Assembly (NCBI GenBank): GCA_950097015.1
Contig: CATNEN010000037.1
Span: forward strand, 1,178,001-1,242,000
Source: Macrostomum hystrix
Lineage: Eukaryota > Platyhelminthes > Macrostomidae
DNA: 64,000 nucleotides
Direction of reading: 5' to 3'
The position numbers and the translations under genes are program-made. Shown here piece after piece: positions 44,943-56,103 of the stretch. Positions within the stretch are counted from its first letter, which is position 1. Each line of letters opens with the position of its first letter. The notes beneath the pieces were generated by a model. The model had not been told where the DNA came from. It ran no database searches and saw only the letters and a program-made list of their open reading frames with translations.

Positions 44943-45796
44943 TCCTGTCAGCCTGCGCCACTCTACATCCCAGACTCAATCTTCGAGTCGGACTTTTGGG
45001 AGCAGCACTGCAGCAATGAGTATGAGTCAATACGACAATCAGCTGATCAAAAGCAGCAGTCAGAATCAATCTGCCAGGTTGACTTGCACTCAAGTTTTCA
45101 AATTAACTGTCCACAAAAGGATATTTATGAAGACTGTAACGAACCGATTTGCATTCCAACTGGACAGAAAGGCTTCCAATCAATATATGAACCGCAGCAC
45201 AGCGTTCAACAAATTTATCAACCGCAAGAAAACGCCCAAAACGTTTACCAACCACCACAAAACGCCCAACCAATCTGCTCACAACAGAACGTCCAAAAAG
45301 TAAACCAACCGCACAAAAGCTTAAAACTACTCTGCGAGCAGTCGAATCTCCGGCAACCTTGTCAGCAGAGCAGCCATCAGACATACCATCCTGACTGCCA
45401 GGTTCTGTACAATCGGCACTGGGAACAGGATCTGTACAGCCTAACTGAGCGACCCCTGGAGCCGGTGCTCACTGCAGATGCAGACTGTCAGGTGTGCCAG
45501 TGGGATCAGCTCTTCACTCGCGCTAGGGAGCCAGCCGAGCCAATGTCTCAGCAGCACTTCATTGAAGCGATACAGTCTTCAAAGCTGAGATTACCGACTC
45601 ATTTCACGAAGTCGAAGGCGGGCATGGACCCGGACAGCAGAATATTGATCTCCTTCAACCCTAAACTGGCCACAATCTATATTGATGCGTCTTCCACTTG
45701 CCATTCTGGTGGCTGCATGAGAAGCTCTGGTGGCAGCGATACTGGAAATCTATCTGTTGCACCATCATCGGTACCAACGCCTGATTTGGACAATTA
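44889..45796 (+). CDS. Unassigned glutamine-rich protein, exon 1
   Basis: ATG at 44889 opens MWPRQN followed by a 12-residue glutamine tract, then a Gln/Pro/Tyr-rich region with loose IYQPQENAQ repeats (about residues 95-140), then a more ordered C-terminal part (residues 200-270) with the runs QVCQWDQLFTRAREPAEPMS and RILISFNPKLATIYIDASS. The frame meets TAG at 45795-45797, but that stop overlaps a strong donor (TTAGTGAGT, GT at 45797). Splicing there in phase 2 to 46238 keeps the frame. I do not recognise the family. Without splicing it would be a 302-residue protein. Confidence 0.65.
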
Positions 45797-46237
45797 GTGA
45801 GTGCACACTTTCCATTACTTCAACGTTTTACACACAGCTGCAATGCAATTATAGATGATTAAGCACACGATTGGTGTCTATGCTTGCTTTCGAATTCGCA
45901 GTTTTAAACGATAAGAATATCCAGTGCAGAAATTGGATTTCCTCGCTAAAGTATATGGAATATAAGATACAAAACGCTGCTCTGCCCGATGTACAGCCTT
46001 TGCGTAGCGTATCCAAAGATGGACTGAGGAGTCGTTGCACCAACCTAAAATTCTGCCCTAGCTGCGAACTCCTGACCACTCAACCATAATTTCCATTCTC
46101 TAATCTTTCTCCTAATGAGTTAGAATTTTTCATATAAGCATTGAAACCTAGCAGCTAAGGGTTGTTTTAAATAAAATGTCGGTACATCCCTATCAAAATT
46201 TGAACTTTTGTACTCTAAACTTCTAGTTTATTTTCAG

Positions 46238-46287
46238 CCCCTTCGCTGGTGCTGATCGTGAAAGAGACACGCCATTGTATGTCAGAT
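46238..46287 (+). CDS. Small internal exon (50 nt) predicted for the glutamine-rich gene
   Basis: Bounded by a strong acceptor (TAGTTTATTTTCAG ending at 46237) and a consensus donor (GTAAGT at 46288). In the phase supplied by the upstream donor it reads Y-PFAGADRERDTPLYVR without a stop and leaves phase 1. Too short to identify by homology. Confidence 0.5.
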
Positions 46288-46459
46288 GTAAGTAAGAGAT
46301 TGCGTTGGTTTCATAATTTAATTTCTCTTTATAGAGCGGATTGAAAGCATAGCAAAAATTCAGCTCGAGCAGTGTTGGAAATTTATTTAGTATTGACAGA
46401 CAAAGGATAGTATTGGGAATTAGACGGTCCCGGGATAAAGGAGCTTGGTGATTGGACCG

Positions 46460-47383
46460 ATGGATTTATTGCAAACGCGCCCATGCACACCGACTGCAGC
46501 AACTTGTCCGGCTAGTGCAGCGACGACGTATCGTTGGCAGCAGCCAGTTCAGCAACCTGTGCGAGAGATGCCGCCACCGCCGCTACCGCGAGCGCCAGTT
46601 CCGCTGATAACACAGCGGTCGATCCAGACGGAGTTCGAGATTGAGACCACGCCGTTGGAACCAGAGTTGGCCGCAGTCACATCTTCTAAGCGGCATCAAC
46701 GATCATCTGAAAAGCTGGCCGACGCTATTGCACTGGCAGCGGCAACAGCGGCTGCGGCTGCACCGCCGCGTCGGACATTGACAGGGCAGCAGCATCAGCG
46801 GGAAGCAATGGCTCAGCGGCGAATGTCTGAAGATGTTAGCTTGTCGGACTCGGCGTTGCAGTCCTCCGCTGGAACTCCACATCCGTGGACTTCTGAGTCG
46901 GACACTGCGGCTGCTGAACAAACAGAGATGGCGGATGCGGCAGCAACGGATGTATCGAAAGTGAAATCGACAACAGAGAAAAGGGTGGAAGGCGGCGGCG
47001 GAGGAAGCGAGGAGGGAAGCAAAGCAGACGGCAGAGGCGATGTGGCGCCATACAAGACCACCATCCAGCTGCTGCGCTTCAAGAATAACGGCCAGTTCAG
47101 CAAGAAAAACGCGCCCAGACGAATCGAGCCACCCCACTTCGTCAGCCAGCACCAGCCTGAGAATGTGGTGTCCGGCAGAAGCGACGGCGGGGGTGGATTG
47201 GCGAAGTCGCGTCCGACGCATTGGCCTCCGGAGCCGCTGCTGCAGCGGGCAAACTTCTCCAACTCTGAGGTGGCCGATGAGTCTTCGCTGCCGCCAAGTG
47301 ACGCTGCAAACCGGCAGAAGCAGATCATGGTGAATGCGATGCGGTTGGCGCGACTCATACAGGACAGCTGGGGAATCCGGTGA
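46460..47383 (+). CDS. Unassigned Ala/Pro/Ser-rich protein or terminal exon of the same gene
   Basis: Open from ATG 46460 to TGA 47383. If it is the last exon of the gene above, acceptors in the required phase end at 46499 (CACACCGACTGCAG) or 46520; if a separate gene, translation starts at MDLLQTRPC. Content: a proline-rich MPPPPLPRAPVPL segment, an acidic IQTEFEIETTPLEPELA stretch, poly-Ala, a charged middle, then a more conserved-looking YKTTIQLLRFKNNGQFSKKN segment and a short helix at the C-terminus (MVNAMRLARLIQDSW). Function unknown. AATAAA 74 nt past the stop supports a transcript end here. Confidence 0.65.
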   Translation: MDLLQTRPCTPTAATCPASAATTYRWQQPVQQPVREMPPPPLPRAPVPLITQRSIQTEFEIETTPLEPELAAVTSSKRHQRSSEKLADAIALAAATAAAAAPPRRTLTGQQHQREAMAQRRMSEDVSLSDSALQSSAGTPHPWTSESDTAAAEQTEMADAAATDVSKVKSTTEKRVEGGGGGSEEGSKADGRGDVAPYKTTIQLLRFKNNGQFSKKNAPRRIEPPHFVSQHQPENVVSGRSDGGGGLAKSRPTHWPPEPLLQRANFSNSEVADESSLPPSDAANRQKQIMVNAMRLARLIQDSWGIR

Positions 47384-47456
47384 GCCATGCTGTCCCTGCC
47401 AAAACGGCCCGTTTTCCAGATCAGTATCGGCTCACAAATACACTGGACAGATAGAC

Positions 47457-47462
47457 AATAAA
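47457..47462 (+). terminator. Polyadenylation signal AATAAA
   Basis: Canonical hexamer 74 nt after the stop of the preceding coding segment, in the same strand. Confidence 0.5.
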
Positions 47463-48352
47463 CAATTCTGATGCGCACCTTGGAGAAAAACACAAATCAT
47501 AATTTTAGTTTCGTTGAAAATATTTTTAATGCTTTCGTTTGGTTAGAAAACTGGAAAGAATTCCCTACTATTTAAGTGACTGCTTTAGATGGAGATGTAG
47601 CGCATCAGAATCACCTGTGTGCCCAGTTGCACTTGCGGGCCCCGCAGTCAGCCTATGATTTGTCAATCACCTGGGGATTCTACTAATATACGAATATTTG
47701 TTTTACGTTTTTATGCTCTCTCGTATAGCTGGGATTGCGAAATCTTCTTTGTGCTTTGTGTTTTGGGGTGCTTTTTTATTAAAACACTTTATTTTACAAA
47801 AAAGTTTTTATTCATAGCTATCACGGCAGTCTATTGTGCACTCAGTAAACATTTCTGTCGTATTATTTTACACTTTCGTAACTATAGAACAGCATTTAAC
47901 ATATAAACGGGAATGCACACCGTAAGAGTATGATGTCTCGAAGAGCATTATTGCTTTCACCTAGAAATACACACCAACAGAGAACTGCATGGTCGTAATA
48001 GAATGTCAGATAAACCAATTGAGATTTGGTGACGGCACTTTTATTGATTTCTTTTTGGTCGCGACATTTCGCTAGCAATATTAACCCTCGACTTAAAAAT
48101 ACCATTATTTTGCTCCTTTAGAGTAAGTTTAGAAACCAGAAAAAGCAAAGTAATAATAATATAAAAAATTGCAGGAAGGCTGTGGTCAATGTCACATCAT
48201 TTTGGTGACAGCAGACCCTCAGCCAGCGTGGAGGCAATTCTGCCCATTCCGCTGACTCCTGAGCACCCACGCACTCAGGTACTGTACACAGAAACACAGG
48301 TGTGTACATCTGCTTTGAATTTTTAATCTTCAGGCAATGTAAATTTTCACTG
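47463..48352. other. AT-rich intergenic region
   Basis: No supported gene or repeat. Confidence 0.4.
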
Positions 48353-48505
48353 TGTCTTGGAGGTTGGTCCCCATGAAAGTATATTGCACGAACCCATGGC
48401 TGAACTCCAAATGAATGTGGCCTCGCCCGGGAATAAAACTCAGGGACATTGGTGCGAGAGGCAAATCACGTTAACCGCTCTGCCACTCGCCCCCAACAAA
48501 TTGAG
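48353..48505 (-). mobile_element. tRNA-derived SINE, family B, copy 2
   Basis: Reverse-strand copy: box A GAGTGGCAGAGCGGTTAAC (about 48487-48469), TTTGCCTCTCGCACC, a box-B-like TTTTATTCCCGGGCGAGGCC, then TTCGTGCAATATACTTTCAT. Shares these blocks with 28700-28955. Box A resembles tRNA-Ser/Leu genes. Confidence 0.7.
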
Positions 48506-48544
48506 CATACTACTCGTATTCTCATATTCTCTTCTGACCACTAG

Positions 48545-48850
48545 GCTACAATCCCTTAGAGCGTCGGACTAACAACTTGAAAGTCGGGGGTTCGACTCCC
48601 GACTCCACTGTAACAATTTGGTTTCTTTACCAAGACAACTATGGATTGCTTCAGTTCCCCCAGCTGTTAAATAGTGCCAGCATCAGTTGGAGTAATTAAG
48701 AGAGGGTGTGGCGTCTCCCCAGTCCATGGACTGAACAGCCGAACGCAGCCTTCCGGTGCGCCGCGTAATAGCTGCGGCTGTGCTGTCGGCTGCACATCTG
48801 GCTGAATCGGGGCAGAGGTGTAACCAATTATCATAATATTATTATCATCA
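48545..48850 (+). mobile_element. tRNA-derived SINE, family A, copy 2
   Basis: A degenerate box A region, GAGCGTCGGACTAACAACTT, box B GGTTCGACTCC (48588), the CCCCAGCTGTTAAATAGTG body, CCAGTCCATGGACTGAACAG, a GC-rich 3' part (CTGCGGCTGTGCTGTCGGCT) and a TCATAATATTATTATCATCA tail. Nearly full length. Confidence 0.87.
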
Positions 48851-49493
48851 TTTGTTACAACTAGTACACCACGTTCTGCACTACAGAAGCAGACAGAAAA
48901 TAAAAGTCCACGTGACAGACAGCCATTCATAAATGTACACGCGCACGCTAGCAGTAAACAGCACCAGGCAACACAAGTAGGCACGGAGCACTATAAGGCG
49001 GGCGGGTCCATGTCCCAGTTTCTGGGCGCGGTGGCGCAGACTGTGGGAAAAAAGCAACAACAACCTGCAGTTTGCGGTAGCTATCAAGCATTTCCAACAT
49101 TTTAAACGAGCGCCCCTCTTCTGCCCGGTGGGCAGTTAGCCCGCATCCTGGTCGCCGCCTTCAAGTCCTTGTCCGAGGCCCGGATTTAAAGCCTGTTTAT
49201 GCACATCTAGGCAATAATGCTGGTTGTTGTCCAATAATAGTAATTTTTTATTAAAGAGGCGAGAAAACTCACACGCTTTCAACCTGCCACAGCGGCTGTG
49301 ATTAGGATCTCATAAATCGTCAAGCAAGAATGTGAGAACCGTTCGTTGAGCTGTGACAGATCAACATGACTGAGTGGGCCCGGGGACTGACCGTCTGGGA
49401 TTGAGTGGGTCGAATGGATGTTTGATTAGGGGTTGGTGGCAGCTGTAGAGAATAAAATTTCTTGCAAACTTCTTCATATGTCAATAGCTTAAG
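48851..49493. other. Intergenic region
   Basis: No supported gene. CTAATAATAGTAATTTTTTATTA near 49230 may be the tail of another decayed short element. Confidence 0.35.
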
Positions 49494-50083
49494 AAGCGGC
49501 TCAATGGAGCAACGCTTGGAGGTGAATTTCGAGCTCGCGAATAATATTTTATAGTCTATGGCTCGAGAGGCGGCCTTGCGGAGCAAAGCTTGGAGGTGAA
49601 TTTCGAGCTCGCAAACAGTATTTTATAGGCTATGGCTCGAGAGGCGGCCTTGCGGAGCAAAGCTTGGAGGTGAATTTCGAGCTCGCAATAATAATAATTG
49701 ATTACACCTGCCCCAATTGGGTCAGATGTGCAGCCGACAGCACAGCCGCAGCTAATGCGCGGCGCATCTGAAGGCTGCGTACGGCTGTTCAGTCCACGGA
49801 CTGGGGGGACGCCACACACACCTTCAATTATCCCAGCTGATGCTGGTACCCATTTAACAGCTGGGTGAACTGAAGCAATGCAGAGTTAAGTGTCTTGCTA
49901 AAGGACGCAAATTGTTCCAGTGGAGTCGGGAATCGAACCCCTAACCTTCAAGTCGTGAGTCCGACGCCCTAACCACTAGGCTACAACCTCTACTCGCAAA
50001 CAATATTTTATAGTCTATGGCTCGAGAGGCGGCCTTGCGGAGCAGAGTGTAGGGGAGAATTTCAAGCTCGCAAACAATGAGGA
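49494..50083 (+). repeat. 74-bp tandem repeat interrupted by a SINE
   Basis: Unit includes GCTCGAGAGGCGGCCTTGCG, GAGCAAAGCTTGGAGGTGAA, TTTCGAGCTCGCAAACAGTA. Three units lie at 49494-49686 and one after the SINE at 49993-50083. The leftmost unit is diverged. Confidence 0.85.
49686..49992 (-). mobile_element. tRNA-derived SINE, family A, copy 3 (full length)
   Basis: Read on the reverse strand: TAGCCTAGTGGTTAGGGC (box A), GGTTCGATTCC (box B), TTTAGCAAGACACTTAACTC, CACCCAGCTGTTAAATGGG, CAGTCCGTGGACTGAACAGC, the GC-rich 3' part and a (ATT)n tail. Flanks read CTCGCA on both sides, a plausible target duplication. The best-preserved copy in the window. Confidence 0.92.
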
Positions 50084-50508
50084 CCCTTAATCCACAGTAT
50101 TTACACTGCACTTTTGCATTCCATATAGACCACCTTTTTGTAGCCCAATTCAAGTGTTCTAAACCCAAAAATAACTTACCAGGTAATTTATTTCTCATTT
50201 TCATGAAGAGAAAATTGATTGCAAATGACATAAAAACGGGACCATGAAGATGAACATATATCATCATGAACTAGGGAATCGATAAAGAACAACGTCAATT
50301 GGAAATTCAGCAGACAAAAATCATTAAAAATCATTCCCATCGATAAATATACTTGGACCACCTCATCGTAAATTACACAACTGATTGACAATTCGTACAT
50401 GCATAATCTAGCAGAATCTAAGAAAACATCTAGGTAGCACTTTCGACATTATATGCTCGCTGAAATAATAGTAATAGTAGTCATTACTAACATTACTGTA
50501 ATAGTAGA
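50084..50508. other. AT-rich spacer
   Basis: No supported gene or repeat. Confidence 0.4.
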
Positions 50509-51305
50509 GGAATCCCGTCTGATCACTCAAGTGGGTCAACAACTCCCCTCTAATCCCTCAGTGGGCCAGTAACAATCCTCTGAACACTCAGTGGGTCAAC
50601 AACTCCCCTCTAATACCTCAGTGGGTCAACAACTCCCCTCTAATCCCTCAGTGGGTCAACAACTCCCCTCTAATACCTCAGTGGGTCAACAACTCCCCTC
50701 TAATCCCTCAGTGGGTCAACAACTCCCCTCTAATCCCTCTGTGGGCCAGTAACAATCCTCTGAACCCTCAGTGGGTCAACAACTCCCCTCTAATCCCTCA
50801 GTGGGCCAGTAACAATCCTCTGAACACTCAGTGGGTCAACAACTCCCCTCTAATCCCTCAGTGGGTCAACAACTCCCCTCTAATCCCTCAGTGGGTCAAC
50901 AACTCCCCTCTAATCCCTCAGTGGGTCAACAACTCCCCTCTAATCCCTCAGTGGGCCAGTAACAATCCTCTGAACCCTCAGTGGGTCAACAACTCCCCTC
51001 TAATACCTCAGTGGGTCAACAACTCCACTCTAATACCTCAGTGGGTCAACAACCTCTCTAATCCCTCAGTGGGTCAACAACTCCCCTCTAATCCCTCAGT
51101 GGGTCAACAACTCCCCTCTAATCCCTCAGTGGGTCAACAACTCCCCTCTAATCCCTCAGTGGGCCAGTAACAATCCTCTGAACCCTCAGTGGGTCAACAA
51201 CTCCCCTTTAATCCCTCAGTGGGTCAACAACTCCCCTCTAATCCCTCAGTGGGTCAACAACTCCCCTCTAATCCCTCAGTGGGTCAAAAACTCCCCTCTA
51301 ATTGT
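50509..51305 (+). repeat. 30-bp tandem repeat, about 26 copies, downstream of the bHLH gene
   Basis: Unit TAATCCCTCAGTGGGTCAAC plus AACTCCCCTC, with a variant unit GGGCCAGTAACAATCCTCTG at 50564, 50744, 50804, 50954 and 51164. It is related unit for unit to the array at 56553-57345 (shared CAGTGGGTCA and ACTCCC). It ends about 100 bp from the stop codon of the reverse-strand bHLH gene. Confidence 0.95.
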
Positions 51306-51402
51306 TCAGGGGTCATCGTGTCTAGAGTTTAAATCGATTCTAACAGTGCAAAAAAGTGTCAAATATGTTAATGGTGTGAAATAGATGAATGAAGATGAAT
51401 GC

Positions 51403-51883
51403 TCAGTTGTGGCAGCAACAGCAGCAGCAGCTGCAGTGGCGGCGGCAGCAGCAGCACAAAATGACACCTGGGTAAATTTCCTGTTCCCGCTCAGATGGGT
51501 TCATCGAGACATCCGTTGCCGCGGGACGATAAGAAAAATTGGCAGTAGCATCCGAGTTTGAACCGGAGCGAGAAGATGAACCGGAACCGGAAGTAAAACT
51601 AGAATCCTCGATGGAAGCAATGCTAGAACTGGAGAATGAGCATTCTGTGGAAATCATGTTGCCAATCACATCAGAATCGGAGCCTGTAGCGGAACGGGAA
51701 GTCCAGTCCCCAGCAGACTGCAATAGCAGGGTCATGTACCGGATGTAGGCGGCAGCCAATCGCAGAGTCTCAACTCGAGATGATGGCCGATGTGGCGATC
51801 GGCCTGACCTGCTGCTGCACGCCTTCAGCTTGAAGCGCAGTGCATCAAAGGCCTGGTTGAGGCTGAGCATCCGGCGTCGCTCT
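51403..51883 (-). CDS. Fer3: Fer3/FERD3L-like bHLH transcription factor, exon 2
   Basis: Second exon of a reverse-strand gene (CDS 56103-55970 joined to 51883-51403; 204 residues). The acceptor CTACTCAATCCCAG ends at 51884. The spliced Arg codon joins NI-R-ERRRMLSLNQAFDALR, the end of the basic region and helix 1; helix 2 reads SSRVETLRLAAAYIRYMTLLL. This matches the Fer3/NATO3 and Ptf1a group of class A bHLH factors, which dimerise with E proteins and bind E-boxes in neural progenitors. The loop (ACSSRSGRSPHRP) is several residues longer than in vertebrate FERD3L. The tail is Ser-rich and ends in an odd Cys-rich run (CCCCRRHCSCCCCCC) read from a CAG-rich strand, so a further splice before the stop cannot be excluded. 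Confidence 0.87.
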
Positions 51884-54800
51884 CTGGGATTGAGTAGGAT
51901 AAGATGCAACTGCAGAACCATTGAAGAATAAAACCATATAACTATGGAACCATGAAACTATGGAAACATGGAACTATGGAACCATGGAACTATGGAACCA
52001 TGGAACTACGGAATCATGGAACTATGGAACCATAGAACCATGGAATCATGGAACTATCCATGGAACCATCGAACTATGGAACCATAGAACTATGGAGCCA
52101 TGGAACTATGGAACCATGGAACTATGAAACCATGGAACTATGGAACCATTGAACTACGGAATCATGGAACTATCCATGGAACTATTGAACCATGGAACTA
52201 TAGAAACATGGAACTATGGAACCATTGAACTATGGACCCATGGAACTATGGAACCATAGAAATATGGAGCCATGGAACTATGGAATCATGGAACTATCCA
52301 TGGAACTATTGAACCATGGAACTATAGAAACATGGAACTATGGAACCATTGGACTATAGAATTGGACTATGGAATCATAGAACTATGGAACCATAGAACT
52401 ATGGAACCATAGAACAATGGAACCAAAGAACTACGGAACCATAGAACTATGGAACCATAGAACTATGGAACCATGGAACCATGGAACTATGGAACTATGG
52501 AACCATGGAACTATGGAAATATAGAACAACGGAACCATGGAACCATGGAACCATGTAACTATGGAACCATAGAACTATGGAACCATGGAACCATGGTACT
52601 ATGGAACCATGGAACTATGGAACCAAAGAACCATGGAACCATAGAACTATGGAACTATAGAACTATGGAAACATGGAACTACGGAACCATAGAACTATGG
52701 AACCATGCAACTATGGAACCATGGAACTATGGAACCATGGAACTATGGAACCAATGAACTATGGAATCATAGAACTACGGAACCATAGAACTATGGAACC
52801 ATAGAACTATGGAACCATGGAACCATGGAACTATGGAACCATGGAACCATGGAACTATGGAACCATAGAACTATGGAACCATAGAACCATAGAACTATGG
52901 AACCATAGAACAACGGAACCATAGAACTATGGAACCATGGAACCATGGAACTATGGAATTATGGAACCATAGAACTATGGATCCATGGAACCATGGAACT
53001 ATGGAACCATAGAACAACGGAACCATGGAACCATGGAACCATGGAACTATGGAACCATAGAACTATGGAACCATGGAACTATGGAACCATGGAACTATGG
53101 AACCATAGAACTATGGAACCATGGAACCATGGAACCATGGAACTATGGAACTATGGAACCATAGAACTTTGGAACCATGGAACCATGGAACTATGGAACC
53201 ATGGAACTATGGAACCATAGAACTATGGAACCATGGAACTATGGAACCATGGAACTATGGAACCATAGAACTATGGAACCATGGAACCATGGAACCATGG
53301 AACTATGGAACTATGGAACCATAGAACTTTGGAACCATGGAACCATGGAACTATGGAACCATGGAACTATGGAACCATAGAACTATGGAACCATGGAACC
53401 ATGGAACTATGGAACCATAGAACAACGGAACCATAGAACAACGGAACCATAGAACCATAGAACTATGGAACCATGGAACTATGGAACCATAGAACAACGG
53501 AACCATAGAACTATGGAACCATAGAACAACGGAACCATAGAACTATGGAACCATAAAACTATGGAACCATAGAACTATGGAACCATAAAACTATGGAACC
53601 ATAGAACTATAGAACCATAGAACCATGGAACTATAGAACTATGGAACCATAGAACTATGGAAACATGGAACAACGGAACCATGGAACTATGGAACCATGG
53701 AACTATGGAACCATAGAACTATGGAACCATGGAACCATGGAACCATGGAACTATGGAACTATGGAACCATAGAACTTTGGAACCATGGAACCATGGAACT
53801 ATGGAACCATATAACTATGGAACCATGAAACTATGGAAACATGGAACTATGGAACCATGGAACTATGGAACCATGGAACTACGGAATCATGGAACTATGG
53901 AACCATAGAACCATGGAATCATGGAACTATCCATGGAACCATCGAACTATGGAACCATAGAACTATGGAGCCATGGAACTATGGAACCATGGAACTATGA
54001 AACCATGGAACTATGGAACCATTGAACTACGGAATCATGGAACTATCCATGGAACTATTGAACCATGGAACTATAGAAACATGGAACTATGGAACCATTG
54101 AACTATGGACCCATGGAACTATGGAACCATAGAAATATGGAGCCATGGAACTATGGAATCATGGAACTATCCATGGAACTATTGAACCATGGAACTATAG
54201 AAACATGGAACTATGGAACCATTGGACTATAGAATTGGACTATGGAATCATAGAACTATGGAACCATAGAACTATGGAACCATAGAACAATGGAACCAAA
54301 GAACTACGGAACCATAGAACTATGGAACCATAGAACTATGGAACCATGGAACCATGGAACTATGGAACCATGGAACTATGGAACCAAAGAACCATGGAAC
54401 CATAGAACTATGGAACTATAGAACTATGGAAACATGGAACTACGGAACCATAGAACTATGGAACCATGGAACTATGGAACCATGGAACTATGGAACCATG
54501 GAACTATGGAACCAATGAACTATGGAATCATAGAACTACGGAACCATAGAACTATGGAACCATAGAACTATGGAACCATGGAACCATGGAACTATGGAAC
54601 CATGGAACCATGGAACTATGGAACCATAGAACTATGGAACCATAGAACCATAGAACTATGGAACCATAGAACAACGGAACCATAGAACTATGGAACCATG
54701 GAACCATGGAACTATGGAATTATGGAACCATAGAACTATGGATCCATGGAACCATGGAACTATGGAACCATAGAACAACGGAACCATGGAACCATGGAAC

Positions 54801-55969
54801 CATGGAACTATGGAACCATAGAACTATGGAACCATGGAACTATGGAACCATGGAACTATGGAACCATAGAACTATGGAACCATGGAACCATGGAACCATG
54901 GAACTATGGAACTATGGAACCATAGAACTTTGGAACCATGGAACCATGGAACTATGGAACCATGGAACTATGGAACCATAGAACTATGGAACCATGGAAC
55001 CATGGAACTATGGAACCATAGAACAACGGAACCATAGAACAACGGAACCATAGAACTATGGAACCATAGAACAACGGAACCATAGAACTATGGAACCATA
55101 AAACTATGGAACCATAGAACTATGGAACCATAAAACTATGGAACCATAGAACTATAGAACCATAGAACCATGGAACTATAGAACTATGGAACCATAGAAC
55201 TATGGAAACATGGAACAACGGAACCATGGAACTATGGAAACATGGAACTATGGAACCATGGAACTATGGAACCATGGAACTATGGAACCATAGAACTATG
55301 GAACCATGGAACCATGGAACCATGGAACTATGGAACTATGGAACCATAGAACTTTGGAACCATGGAACCATGGAACTATGGAACCATGGAACTATGGAAC
55401 CATAGAACTATGGAACCATGGAACCATGGAACTATGGAACCATAGAACAACGGAACCATAGAACAACGGAACCATAGAACTATGGAACCATAGAACTATG
55501 GAACCATGGAACTATGGAACCATAGAACAACGGAACCATAGAACTATGGAACCATAGAAAAACGGAACCATAGAACTATGGAACCATAGAACAACGGAAC
55601 CATAGAACTATGGAACCATAAAACTATGGAACCATAGAACTATGGAACCATAGAACAACGGAACCATAGAACTATGGAACCATGGAACCATGGAACTATG
55701 GAACTATGGAACCATGGAACTATGGAAATATAGAACAACGGAACCATGGAACCATGGAACCATGTAACTATGGAACCATAGAACTATGGAACCATGGAAC
55801 CATGGAACTATGGAACCATGGAACTATGGAACCATAGAACTATGGAACTAAATCAAAACTTCGAAGATAAAACTACGAAATCATTTGTAGAAAGCAGAGA
55901 CATAGCATAGCAGATTGCTTGAGGAACTCTCAAAATACATGTAAGGCCAGGATTATTCCTGCTACTCAC
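51884..55969 (-). other. Intron of the bHLH gene (4,086 nt), almost wholly satellite
   Basis: Donor GTGAGT (ACTCAC on the plus strand, 55964-55969) and acceptor CAG at 51886-51884. Phase 2 at the donor is completed by one base at 51883. All but about 45 nt at the acceptor side and about 115 nt at the donor side is an 8-bp-based array. Confidence 0.87.
51931..55853 (+). repeat. 8-bp satellite (RGAACYAT), about 490 units, with a 1.87-kb segmental duplication
   Basis: Built from the octamers GGAACCAT, GGAACTAT, AGAACTAT and AGAACAAC. Landmarks recur 1,873 bp apart (ATAACTATGG at 51938 and 53811; ATTGGACTATAGAATTGGAC at 52348 and 54221); farther right the offset becomes 1,761 bp (52945 and 54706), implying a 112-bp deletion in the second copy. 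Short WNHGTMEL-type open frames are repeat artefacts. Confidence 0.97.
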
Positions 55970-56103
55970 CTGATATTGGCCGCAGCACGCTGTTCCGCGG
56001 ATGCAACTCGACGCCTCTTTGGCTTCTGCCAGTTCCGCTGACTCTCTGCAACTGCTGCGAGCGATTTAGTCGCAACTCTTATGTCGTGGCTCTGGCTTGA
56101 CAT
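55970..56103 (-). CDS. Fer3: Fer3/FERD3L-like bHLH transcription factor, exon 1
   Basis: Reads MSSQSHDIRVATKSLAAVAE, then QKPKRRRVASAEQRAAANI, ending AG in phase 2 before GTGAGT. It contains a nuclear-localisation-like KRRRV and the first half of the DNA-binding basic region (QRAAANIRERRRM when spliced), the diagnostic AANIRERRRM of this bHLH group. An in-frame TGA lies 18 nt upstream of the ATG, supporting this start. A TTTCCTGTTTCTAG acceptor-like site lies just upstream and may end a 5' UTR intron or mark a trans-splice site. The intron splits the basic region within an Arg codon. Confidence 0.85.

Noticed and set aside
45871-46089. 72-codon forward frame between exons of the glutamine-rich gene
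   Set aside because: No splice combination with the upstream exon keeps the frame open; possible but unsupported alternative exon.
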